NCBI GenBank assembly: GCA_035315125.1
Contig: DATFYI010000135.1
Location: 1-11,058, forward strand
Direction: 5' to 3'
Origin: DATFYI01 sp035315125
GTDB taxonomy: Bacteria > Chloroflexota > Anaerolineae > Anaerolineales > Anaerolineaceae
DNA length: 11,058 nt
Shown: positions 1 to 6,237 of the stretch, in pieces
Layout of the letters: the number at the start of each line of letters is the position of its first letter
Numbering within the stretch: the stretch's first letter is position 1
Program-made: the position numbers and the translations under genes
Notes under the pieces: generated by a model
The model's input: the letters and a program-made list of their open reading frames with translations, nothing else
Database searches by the model: none
Told to the model about the DNA's origin: nothing

Positions 1-447
1 AGCAGCAAACCTCCTGAACGTAGAACCATCCCCGTGAATTTGATTATTCGTCCGATGCTTGAAACCGATCTGCCTGAAGTTGAAGTATTGGATAGGCTCG
101 CGTTCGACCCATTATGGCAGCACACTCTCTCTTCACTGACCCTGGCGTTCAAACAATCAGCCTATGCTACTGTAGCCGAAATCGACGACCTGACCATCGG
201 TTATCAAATCTGTACCGCTACACCATTTAGCGCTCATTTGGCACGCCTGGCAGTTCGACCGGATCTCCAACGGAACCGTCTGGGACAGGCGATCGTTACG
301 GATCTTCTCTGGCATTTTAAACAGCACAATATCAATCACATCACAGTAAATACTCAAGATGACAATGCGGCCTCGCTGGCTCTCTATAAAAAAATCGGTT
401 TTCTCTTTACCGGTGAAACCTTCCCGGTTTTAATATACCCAGATTGA
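1..447 (+). CDS. GNAT-family N-acetyltransferase, C-terminal part (probably 5'-partial)
   Basis: This is a Gcn5-related acetyltransferase domain, which moves an acetyl group from acetyl-CoA to an amine; the substrate cannot be read from sequence. Counting from a GTG at 34 (137 aa), motif A is at residues 71-84 (RLAVRPDLQRNRLG, the pyrophosphate loop of the Q-x-x-G type). Motif B is at 110-123 (D-N-A-A-S-L-A-L-Y-K-K-I-G-F), as in RimI-like enzymes. The domain ends directly at the stop. The reading frame stays open to base 1, the GTG at 34 has no Shine-Dalgarno, and bases 1-33 translate to a Pro/Arg-rich linker-like stretch (SSKPPERRTIPV). I therefore treat the gene as entering from the left, perhaps as the second domain of a tandem GNAT protein. 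A complete short gene starting at 34 is the alternative. Confidence 0.78.
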   Translation, partial: SSKPPERRTIPVNLIIRPMLETDLPEVEVLDRLAFDPLWQHTLSSLTLAFKQSAYATVAEIDDLTIGYQICTATPFSAHLARLAVRPDLQRNRLGQAIVTDLLWHFKQHNINHITVNTQDDNAASLALYKKIGFLFTGETFPVLIYPD

Positions 448-465
448 TCAAAAGTTAAATTGTCC

Positions 466-494
466 TTTACAGGACGTCTCATTTATGGCACAAT
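466..494 (+). promoter_or_regulatory. Candidate sigma70-type promoter for the DsbA-like gene
   Basis: TTTACA at 466-471 and CACAAT at 489-494 are 17 bp apart, matching the -35 and -10 consensus at 5/6 and 4/6 positions. Transcription would start near 501 and leave a leader of about 20 nt holding the ribosome site GGGAGG at 511-516. It is read by eye only. Confidence 0.4.
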
Positions 495-523
495 TTTCAA
501 ATTAATTACCGGGAGGTTCGTTT

Positions 524-1231
524 ATGAGCAAACGAGAAGAGATGAAGGCCAAACGCCAAAAGGCACAGCGGACACAGAACATTATTACAATCGCGATCAT
601 AGCTGCAGCAGCAATATTGATTATCGGAGTTATCGTCTATCCCAATTTAAAACCCATTGGGAATATCGTTGTTCCTGCATCTGGCAATTATCCCCAGGCT
701 GATAAGAATAATTTAGGTGATGCTAATGCTCCGGTTAAAGTTGAGGCATTTGAGGATTTCCAATGCCCATATTGTAAGGCTTATACTCAGAGTATTGAAC
801 CCACAATTATCAATAATTATGTCACTACAGGCAAAGTGTTTTATACATTTACACCATTTAGTTTTTTGGATGATCAGGCGGGAAATACTGACCAAGAATC
901 AAAAACTGCTGCAGCAGCTGCCTATTGTGCAATGGATCAGGGCAAATTTTGGCAATATCACGATCTGGTTTACGCAAACCAAACCGGTGAAAATGTAGGC
1001 GACTTTACCCAGCGTCGCTTGATCGCCTTTGCTGGTAAATTGGGCCTTGACACAAATCAATTTCAGTCCTGTTTAACCAGCGGAAAATATAAACAGCAGG
1101 TGTTGAATGATAAAGCCATGGCTGCTAATAAAGGTGTGAATGCAACACCTTACTTCCTGGTCAATGGCAAATTAGTCGATTCTAGTGGCATTATTCAGGC
1201 AATTAACGATGCCCTTGGAGCAGCCAAATAG
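524..1231 (+). CDS. Membrane-anchored DsbA-like thiol-disulfide oxidoreductase
   Basis: This is a 235-aa thioredoxin-fold protein of the DsbA / DSBA-like (Thioredoxin_4) group that should make or rearrange disulfides outside the cytoplasmic membrane. A Lys/Arg-rich cytoplasmic tail (residues 1-18) precedes one hydrophobic segment at about 20-39 with no lipobox, so the catalytic domain (about 60-235) is probably tethered outside. The active site is C81-P-Y-C84 in the context F-E-D-F-Q-C-P-Y-C, and the cis-proline loop is T208-P209 (N-A-T-P-Y-F). Two more cysteines, C135 and C183, are well placed for a structural disulfide, as in other exported DsbA-like proteins. The ATG at 524 is fixed by GGGAGG at 511-516, 7 nt upstream. 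No VKOR or DsbB redox partner is adjacent. The gene ends 13 bp from the convergent adenosyltransferase gene. Confidence 0.92.
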   Translation: MSKREEMKAKRQKAQRTQNIITIAIIAAAAILIIGVIVYPNLKPIGNIVVPASGNYPQADKNNLGDANAPVKVEAFEDFQCPYCKAYTQSIEPTIINNYVTTGKVFYTFTPFSFLDDQAGNTDQESKTAAAAAYCAMDQGKFWQYHDLVYANQTGENVGDFTQRRLIAFAGKLGLDTNQFQSCLTSGKYKQQVLNDKAMAANKGVNATPYFLVNGKLVDSSGIIQAINDALGAAK

Positions 1232-1244
1232 CTCTTAACAAAAA

Positions 1245-1808
1245 TCATAATTCCTGATCAGGATCTTTTGCCAGAGTTAGATGGCCAGAACCTGAAAATT
1301 GATTTTCGGTCAGCTCAAGTGCAAAAAGAAACGATGAAAGACGGTTCAGAAAACGAAGCAAATCGGGATTGGTGATTTGTTGTTGGTGAAACAATTCTGC
1401 AACCCTTCGTTCTGACCGCCGAACTGTGGTTCGGGCAACATCCAGCGCCGCTCCTGCCAGTGTATCTCCTGGAACAATAAAATCACCGGGAAATTTTGCA
1501 GTGAGCCCGAGATCATTCGTGGATTCTTCCAACCAGCTGATCTGTTCTGAGTTGATCCCTCTGAAGCGCTCGGCATTTTCTGGTGTTGCCGCAATTTCTC
1601 CCATTAAAGTGTAAAGCTGGTGTTGTATATGAAGTAACAATTGTTTCGATTTTGGGTCCTGGCAATAGTGGCGCGCCAGACCCAGGGCTGCATTTGCTTC
1701 ATCCAAAGTCCCGATCGCTTCCAACCTCTGGTCATACTTTGGAACTTTGCTTTTTCCCAAAATGCTGGTATAACCCTCATCCCCTGCTCGTGTGAAAAAA
1801 GATGCCAT
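1245..1808 (-). CDS. PduO-type cob(I)alamin adenosyltransferase
   Basis: This 187-aa protein belongs to the PduO/MMAB family, which transfers the adenosyl group of ATP to cob(I)alamin to make coenzyme B12. The family's three blocks are visible: the N-terminal ATP-binding motif T-R-A-G-D-E-G-Y-T (6-14) followed by Y-D-Q-R-L-E-A-I-G-T-L-D-E-A-N (25-39); the R-T-T-V-R-R-S-E-R helix (126-134); and F-L-N-R-L-S (153-158). Some positions differ from the usual consensus: P-G-D instead of P-G-G near 113-115, Asp instead of His before V-A-R-T, and NRLSS instead of NRLSD, so this is a divergent member. The ATG has AAGGAA (complement of 1814-1819) 5 nt upstream. The gene starts 18 bp after the stop of the unknown helical protein and is probably the last gene of a minus-strand operon. 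No other B12 gene is nearby. Confidence 0.9.
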   Translation of the reverse strand: MASFFTRAGDEGYTSILGKSKVPKYDQRLEAIGTLDEANAALGLARHYCQDPKSKQLLLHIQHQLYTLMGEIAATPENAERFRGINSEQISWLEESTNDLGLTAKFPGDFIVPGDTLAGAALDVARTTVRRSERRVAELFHQQQITNPDLLRFLNRLSSFLFALELTENQFSGSGHLTLAKDPDQEL

Positions 1809-1826
1809 TTTTATTCCTTATGGAAA

Positions 1827-2396
1827 TCAATTAAAGGCGCGATATAAAAACCAACAAGTCTCTTCTGGAAACCCACCTGCTAGGTCAGCTTCCCAAACAA
1901 ATGGACCCGATGTCGAAAACGACCGTAAGAAATTATCCTGACGTTCCAATCTTACATCTTTATTAATTACCGTTGTACCAATTTCCTCAACTAACAAATA
2001 AATGATCACTCTTAACCGGGCTTGAACCGGATAAATTCGTGAATACAATTTCTTATTGGTGGAAAGCTCATCCAAATATACCTGCCAAAGTTGCTGCCGG
2101 TCTGTAAATTCACGGAGTGCTTTCCTTTCCCAGTTCGCTCGCCAGCGATCTCGGATCTGTTCGATTTGCTTACAGATACCGGTTAGTTCGGTTTGTTCTG
2201 AGTCTGATAAAGAAATCGTCTGTAAACGCCTTAAACTTAGCAGGATATTCCCAATGGACAATTGCGATAATCCAACCGGGCCAATACTCCATTTTACCGG
2301 GGTTATTGAACGGTAAATTTCAGGCAACAAGATATATTCAGCCAGAACCTGGTTAGCAAGTTTCAGATAAGTCCAATCGATATCAAGACGGCTCAT
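1827..2396 (-). CDS. Unknown alpha-helical protein, co-transcribed with the cobalamin adenosyltransferase
   Basis: I do not recognise this 189-aa protein. It appears soluble: there is no signal peptide and no convincing membrane span, though segment 129-138 is hydrophobic. Long amphipathic helices are likely at about 8-28, 44-60, 66-110 (rich in Gln, Arg and Trp) and 118-140. A distinct C-terminal tail follows, with G-P-F-V-W-E-A-D-L-A-G-G-F-P-E-E (164-179), then C-W-F-L-Y-R. This compact aromatic and glycine-rich tail is the part most likely to be conserved. The ATG at 2396 has AGGGGG (complement of 2403-2408) 6 nt upstream, so it is a real translated gene. It sits 25 bp after the binding-protein gene and 18 bp before the adenosyltransferase gene, which suggests joint expression. 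No function is assigned. Confidence 0.8.
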   Translation of the reverse strand: MSRLDIDWTYLKLANQVLAEYILLPEIYRSITPVKWSIGPVGLSQLSIGNILLSLRRLQTISLSDSEQTELTGICKQIEQIRDRWRANWERKALREFTDRQQLWQVYLDELSTNKKLYSRIYPVQARLRVIIYLLVEEIGTTVINKDVRLERQDNFLRSFSTSGPFVWEADLAGGFPEETCWFLYRAFN

Positions 2397-2421
2397 GATC
2401 AGCCCCCTACCAGATTCTCAA

Positions 2422-4119
2422 TCAATGTCCACTGGTAGTTGGCGTCGCTTCGGTTTGGGTTGGCCTTTTGGCTACCAGGAACCAATCTAACACCGATGCA
2501 AAACGGTCACTTGTATCAATAAGGGGTCCCATTCGAACTCCTTGGATCTGTTGGTCAACCGCATAGGTATAAACCGGATAATACAGCGGTAAAGAAGGTA
2601 ATTGCTGGCTGAAAATTACCTGAAAATTGCGATATAAACGAGTTCGATCAGATAAATCTGTGGAAATGCGTGCCTGCTCAAGATATTCACTGGCCGTTCG
2701 ATCATTCCATTGTGAATAATTCTGCCCGCCAGTCGCCTGCGCTTGATCCCAAAATGGATAAGGATCTGGGTCTGGCGAGCGCGATAGATTCAAATCAACC
2801 AGGGCCGCCTGGTATTTTCGTTGACCCAATTCTGCATTGACCAACTGGTCATAAGGCTCGGCATCCAGGTCCACCTTAGCGCCCAAAGCAGTCCATTCCT
2901 TCTGGATTTCCTGTGCAATTGCCTTGTGCGCATCATCATCCGGATAACTCAAAGTAAATTGCAGTGCTGTATCGCCTTTTTGACGAACAGAGTTTTGATC
3001 CCCGGAAAGAACATAACCGGCATTCTTTAATAGATTTTGGGCCTGAGTTTGATCGTACCCAACATGCTCAATACCATCATAATAAGCCCAGGTTCCGGGG
3101 AAAATAGGCCCATCGGCCATGATAGCCTGTCCGTTCAAAAAATGGTCAATGATCCACTGACGGTTTAGTCCGAGCAACAGCGCCTGCCTGACATTAGCAT
3201 CTTGAAAAAAAGGCGATTGCGGATCATTGAGATTGAGCATAATGATAGAAAGCTCAGGCTTTCGGCCCGTATAAATAGCTAGATTCTTTTCTGCTAATAC
3301 AGATTGTAAAATGTCAGGCGTAACTTCACTGATTCCTTGAACATTCCCTTGCTGATAAGCCTGCAAAGCTGAAGCTGAATCTGGATAGTATCGAAAAATC
3401 ATTTGCTGAATAAACGGTTTTTTACCGTAATACTTATCATAGGCTGACAGGGATACCCCCGTGATCTTGCCATTTTCTACATTTAGATGATCGAAGCGGA
3501 ATGGACCGCTCCCAACCGGTTGCATATTAAATGGTGATTTAATCAGATCGTCAAACGAAATGTCTCCGAGAACATGTTTTGGCAAAATGCCAAAGGTCAA
3601 ATAATCTAAAAAAGGTGCAAATGGTTCAGGTAAAAGGAATTGGAGGGTAGTGTCATTGAGCCCTTTTACCTCAATATCCTTCCAAAATGCCTGGACATCC
3701 GAAGGAAATACATCCGTGCTATTTCGCATTAAATTAATCGTAAAGATCACGTCTTCGGCCGTCACGGGTTGACCATCGTGCCAGAATATATCTTTGCGCA
3801 ATGTAAAGTTATAGATAGTGCCGTCTTGGGAAACGCCCCAGCTCTGAGCCAAATCACCTTGCGGGAGACCATGCTCATCGAAACTAAGTAAACCACTAAA
3901 AACAAGCCGGTCAATATCTCTATCGACTGGATTGTAATAATCCAACACCGGGTTAAGACGCTGAGGTGATCCGACTAAAGCTTCGGTATATATGCCGCCT
4001 TGAGCTGGCTGTGGAGCAAGATTATTTTGCAAGCCGCCCGGCTGTTCCCCCAGAAGCAAAATACCAACCACCAGACCGGTTAAAAAGATGATGATCAGCT
4101 GCCAGCGAAGTTTTTTCAT
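2422..4119 (-). CDS. Family-5 extracellular solute-binding protein (peptide/nickel ABC transporter type)
   Basis: This 565-aa protein belongs to the SBP_bac_5 family (DppA/OppA/NikA-like), which captures peptides or related solutes outside the cell and hands them to an ABC permease. The family signature is clear at residues 105-124 (F-T-L-R-K-D-I-F-W-H-D-G, then P-V-T-A-E-D-V). It is preceded by L-N-P-V-L-D (55-60) and followed by a full-length ligand-binding body. The N-terminus (MKKLRWQ, then a hydrophobic stretch at 8-23) is a signal peptide or membrane anchor. There is no cysteine lipobox, so it is not a typical lipoprotein. No permease or ATPase gene is next to it, so its transporter partner and ligand are unknown. 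I see no Shine-Dalgarno before the ATG. A hairpin at 4138-4170 lies just upstream, between it and secG. It leads the tight three-gene minus-strand run. Confidence 0.9.
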   Translation of the reverse strand: MKKLRWQLIIIFLTGLVVGILLLGEQPGGLQNNLAPQPAQGGIYTEALVGSPQRLNPVLDYYNPVDRDIDRLVFSGLLSFDEHGLPQGDLAQSWGVSQDGTIYNFTLRKDIFWHDGQPVTAEDVIFTINLMRNSTDVFPSDVQAFWKDIEVKGLNDTTLQFLLPEPFAPFLDYLTFGILPKHVLGDISFDDLIKSPFNMQPVGSGPFRFDHLNVENGKITGVSLSAYDKYYGKKPFIQQMIFRYYPDSASALQAYQQGNVQGISEVTPDILQSVLAEKNLAIYTGRKPELSIIMLNLNDPQSPFFQDANVRQALLLGLNRQWIIDHFLNGQAIMADGPIFPGTWAYYDGIEHVGYDQTQAQNLLKNAGYVLSGDQNSVRQKGDTALQFTLSYPDDDAHKAIAQEIQKEWTALGAKVDLDAEPYDQLVNAELGQRKYQAALVDLNLSRSPDPDPYPFWDQAQATGGQNYSQWNDRTASEYLEQARISTDLSDRTRLYRNFQVIFSQQLPSLPLYYPVYTYAVDQQIQGVRMGPLIDTSDRFASVLDWFLVAKRPTQTEATPTTSGH

Positions 4120-4137
4120 AAGTTGGTAAAATTTAAA

Positions 4138-4170
4138 GAGGGCGATCTCCCCTTAAAGTGAGTCGCCCTC
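4138..4170 (-). terminator. Hairpin between secG and the solute-binding-protein gene (terminator or attenuator)
   Basis: GAGGGCGA at 4138-4145 and TCGCCCTC at 4163-4170 form a perfect 8-bp GC-rich stem. Three further pairs (4147-4149 with 4160-4162) are possible past a one-base bulge. Read on the minus strand, the stem is followed by TTTAAATTTT, so it fits an intrinsic terminator for secG, whose stop lies 43 bp before it. It ends only 18 bp before the next start codon, so it also lies in the leader of any transcript that reads through. Confidence 0.6.
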
Positions 4171-4213
4171 GCTGATTAGATATTTTGAAGGCGGATAATT
4201 TAATAATCCAGAT

Positions 4214-4444
4214 CTACTTGCTAACAATAACTGTGACAATAGTAAGGATGAAAAACAAGGCACTGAGACCAATCGTTATATAAAACAAGGTCTTTTCTAT
4301 GCCCCGCCTGGCCGAGAAAACACCACCTGTGTCAGAACCCGTCAATCCACCTAACCCAACGCCCTTGTTTTGTAAGATAACGCTGATGATTAATGCGATT
4401 GACGTTATAATCAATGCAATATCAAAATAGTCGCTTAGTTTCAC
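4214..4444 (-). CDS. secG: Protein translocase subunit SecG
   Basis: SecG is the small third subunit of the SecYEG channel in the cytoplasmic membrane. It helps SecA-driven export. The 76-aa protein has the standard layout: one transmembrane helix at about 8-25; the conserved loop with Q25-N-K-G-V-G-L-G-G, then G-S-D-T-G-G-V-F and R46-R-G-I-E-K-T-L; and a second helix at about 53-73. The start is GTG at 4444-4442, chosen because AGGAGG (complement of 4451-4456) lies 6 nt upstream and the family N-terminus fits. A strong promoter lies just upstream (4478-4507). It diverges from the PHP hydrolase gene. Its downstream neighbour is separated by a hairpin, so it may be largely monocistronic. Confidence 0.96.
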   Translation of the reverse strand: MKLSDYFDIALIITSIALIISVILQNKGVGLGGLTGSDTGGVFSARRGIEKTLFYITIGLSALFFILTIVTVIVSK

Positions 4445-4450
4445 TTACAT

Positions 4451-4456
4451 CCTCCT
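4451..4456 (-). promoter_or_regulatory. secG ribosome binding site with an ATG-TAA between it and the GTG start
   Basis: On the minus strand the order is AGGAGG, ATG, TAA, GTG. The perfect Shine-Dalgarno has ideal 6-nt spacing to the GTG of secG. The ATG touching it is followed at once by a stop codon, so it cannot be the gene start. Confidence 0.8.
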
Positions 4457-4477
4457 GGAATTTGAAAAGCAAATCCG

Positions 4478-4507
4478 ATTATACCTTTCATTACTTGAAT
4501 CCGTCAA
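4478..4507 (-). promoter_or_regulatory. Near-consensus sigma70-type promoter for secG
   Basis: Read on the minus strand, TTGACG (complement of 4502-4507) is the -35 element and a perfect TATAAT (complement of 4478-4483) is the -10, with 18 bp between them. Transcription should start near 4471 and give a leader of about 27 nt with AGGAGG correctly placed. The -35 lies within 12 bp of the start codon of the divergent PHP gene, so RNA polymerase bound here could interfere with initiation there. Confidence 0.75.
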
Positions 4508-4513
4508 CCACAA

Positions 4514-5599
4514 ATGGAAGAATTGACTGTCAACCTCCACATGCATACCAGATACTCAGACGGCCATGCCAGCCATGCTGAGATTGCCGAAGCTGCTTTA
4601 CGAGCTGGACTCGACGTCTTCATTGTAACAGACCACAATATATTGGTCAGTGGATTGGAAGGCTACTTTCAAAAAAATGGTAAACGGGTTTTAATGCTGG
4701 TGGGTGAAGAGATTCACGACCGGACCAGAAATCCCCAAAAAAACCATTTGCTTGTTCTGGGCGCAAATCGTGAACTATCGACCTTTGGAGCTGACCCGCA
4801 AAGTTTGATCGATCAGGTCAACCAGGCAGATGGGCTTTCTATTATCGCTCATCCGATCGACCCGGAATTACCCGGTTTTGATGAACTTGATATTTCCTGG
4901 GAAGATTGGTCGGTACACGGTTTCACTGGCATAGAACTTTGGAATGGTTTAAGCGAATTTAAAATCGTTGTTCATAATAAAGCCCAGGCTGCGTTCTATG
5001 TTTTTTTTCCTCAATTTCTGCCGCATGGACCACATCCAGATGTAATAAAGAGATGGGATGAGCTATTGGCAAAAGGCCAAAAAATCGTAGCTGTGGGTGG
5101 TTCTGATGCGCATGCACTCCCTGAGCATATTGGTCCCCTCTCAAAAACGGTTTTCCCATACGAATATCATTTCAAGAGTATTAATACTCATCTCTTGATA
5201 CCAAACTCCTTAAATGGCGACCTTCTGGTCGACCGGCGCATGGTTTTGGATGCACTGCGACAAGGGCGTGCCTTTATTGGATATGATTATCCAGAATCTA
5301 CGCGCGGTTTTCGGTTTACAGCAAATGGTAAAGAAAAAACTGTCGGAATTGGTGAAGAAATTCCATTAGACAACGGTGTGACATTTCAGATCCGTTTGCC
5401 CGCTCCCGTTGAATGCAGGCTGGTCAAGGATGGAAAAGTCATCCAGAGTTGGAATAAACGTGATATCTGTTCTTATCTGGCAACCCAACCTGGCATCTAC
5501 CGGGTTGAATGTTATATTAATTACTTAGGGCAAGCGCGGGGGTGGATATTTAGCAATCCAATTTACGTGCGCAGCAATCCACCCAAGAAACCCAGGTAA
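4514..5599 (+). CDS. PHP-domain metal-dependent hydrolase, CehA/McbA-like
   Basis: This 361-aa cytoplasmic protein has a polymerase-and-histidinol-phosphatase (PHP) fold, a metal-dependent phosphoesterase or hydrolase family. All metal-binding motifs are present: H9-x-H11 (L-H-M-H-T-R-Y-S-D-G), T39-D40-H41-N42, G64-E65-E66, A112-H113-P114 and G195-G-S-D198-A-H200. The motif R-W-D-E-L-L-A-K-G before the last site and the C-terminal beta-rich part (about 260-361, ending G-W-I-F-S-N-P-I-Y-V) resemble proteins annotated as CehA/McbA metallohydrolases. The physiological substrate is unknown. The ATG at 4514 is favoured because the metal site begins only eight residues later. No Shine-Dalgarno precedes it. 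It is followed after 5 bp by ybaK, probably on the same transcript. The coding region holds an 8-T run (5001-5008) and 7-A runs at 4671-4677 and 4737-4743. Confidence 0.9.
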   Translation: MEELTVNLHMHTRYSDGHASHAEIAEAALRAGLDVFIVTDHNILVSGLEGYFQKNGKRVLMLVGEEIHDRTRNPQKNHLLVLGANRELSTFGADPQSLIDQVNQADGLSIIAHPIDPELPGFDELDISWEDWSVHGFTGIELWNGLSEFKIVVHNKAQAAFYVFFPQFLPHGPHPDVIKRWDELLAKGQKIVAVGGSDAHALPEHIGPLSKTVFPYEYHFKSINTHLLIPNSLNGDLLVDRRMVLDALRQGRAFIGYDYPESTRGFRFTANGKEKTVGIGEEIPLDNGVTFQIRLPAPVECRLVKDGKVIQSWNKRDICSYLATQPGIYRVECYINYLGQARGWIFSNPIYVRSNPPKKPR

Positions 5600-5604
5600 A
5601 CCCT

Positions 5605-6108
5605 ATGGCTATGAATAACATCACTCGCATGTTAGAAGCCCGAAAAGTGACTTTTACAACTTATGAACTTCCGGTCGAAAAATTAGGCGCTCTGAAAACA
5701 GCCAGATTGTTGGATGTTCCATCCAATCAAGTTTTTAAAACGATTGTTGTGACCCGCGAAAAACAGGGTAAACCAGTGCTGGCGGTTATACCCGGCACAA
5801 CCGAAGTGGATTTGAAAGCTCTGGCAGCCTTTCTGGGCGAAAAAAAGATGCGGCTGCCCACTCAACGTGAAGCTGAACAGTTAACCGGACTGCAAGCTGG
5901 CGGAATATCCCCTTTGGCCCTGATAAATCGCGGTTTTCAAGTTATCATAGACCAGAGCGCTGTATCTTTCGATCAGATCCACATCTCGGGTGGCCAAAGA
6001 GGATTGAATATTCGCATGCCTGTAAAGGCTTTGATCGAAATAACCCACGCCCGATTGGCAATTATTGCCTCTCCTTTGAAAAACCTTTCTGAAGATCTGG
6101 AAGATTAA
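5605..6108 (+). CDS. ybaK: Cys-tRNA(Pro)/Cys-tRNA(Cys) deacylase YbaK
   Basis: YbaK is a free-standing editing enzyme that hydrolyses cysteine wrongly attached to tRNA-Pro by prolyl-tRNA synthetase. It belongs to the same fold as the synthetase INS editing domain. The 167-aa length is normal for the family. Hallmarks are V-F-K45-T-I-V with the lysine known to be essential in YbaK proteins, the loop G-L-Q-A-G-G-I-S-P-L-A-L (around 95-106), and I-S-G-G-Q-R-G-L-N-I (around 127-136). The start at 5605 is 8 nt after a weak AGG; an in-frame ATG at 5611 is a second possibility. Only 5 bp separate it from the PHP gene, so coupled translation is likely. I saw no strong terminator after it, only a T-rich stretch at 6109-6135. 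Confidence 0.95.
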   Translation: MAMNNITRMLEARKVTFTTYELPVEKLGALKTARLLDVPSNQVFKTIVVTREKQGKPVLAVIPGTTEVDLKALAAFLGEKKMRLPTQREAEQLTGLQAGGISPLALINRGFQVIIDQSAVSFDQIHISGGQRGLNIRMPVKALIEITHARLAIIASPLKNLSEDLED

Positions 6109-6223
6109 GTTTTTTATTATTTGTGCATTTTTAAGTGGGCAGCATGGCAGACAATGGTTTCATTACCAAAAATTGATTTCTTTTTCAATCGATCACCTGG
6201 AAACAGATCAAGGTAATTTTCGA

Positions 6224-6229
6224 TATAAT
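6224..6229 (+). promoter_or_regulatory. TATAAT -10 element directly before the DUF3662-FHA gene
   Basis: A perfect TATAAT ends 8 bp before the ATG at 6238, which would place the transcription start at about 6236-6238 and make the mRNA essentially leaderless. No good -35 is visible at the expected 6201-6206 (AAACAG), and there is no extended TG, so this call is tentative. Confidence 0.4.
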
Positions 6230-6237
6230 ATTAGGAT

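Noticed and set aside
1252..1263. Perfect 12-bp palindrome TCCTGATCAGGA at the end of the adenosyltransferase gene, near the convergent DsbA-like stop.
   Set aside because: It has no loop, lies wholly inside the last codons (D-P-D-Q-E), and is followed by only a short T-run. It is easily explained by codon choice.
2056..2356. Open frames on the plus strand opposite the helical unknown protein.
   Set aside because: They are Ser/Cys/Arg-rich shadow translations with no ribosome site, while the minus-strand gene has good signals and tight operon spacing.
6109..6237. Intergenic region after ybaK searched for an RNA gene or terminator.
   Set aside because: Only a weak 4-bp hairpin and T-rich sequence were seen. 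No tRNA or riboswitch-like structure was recognised.
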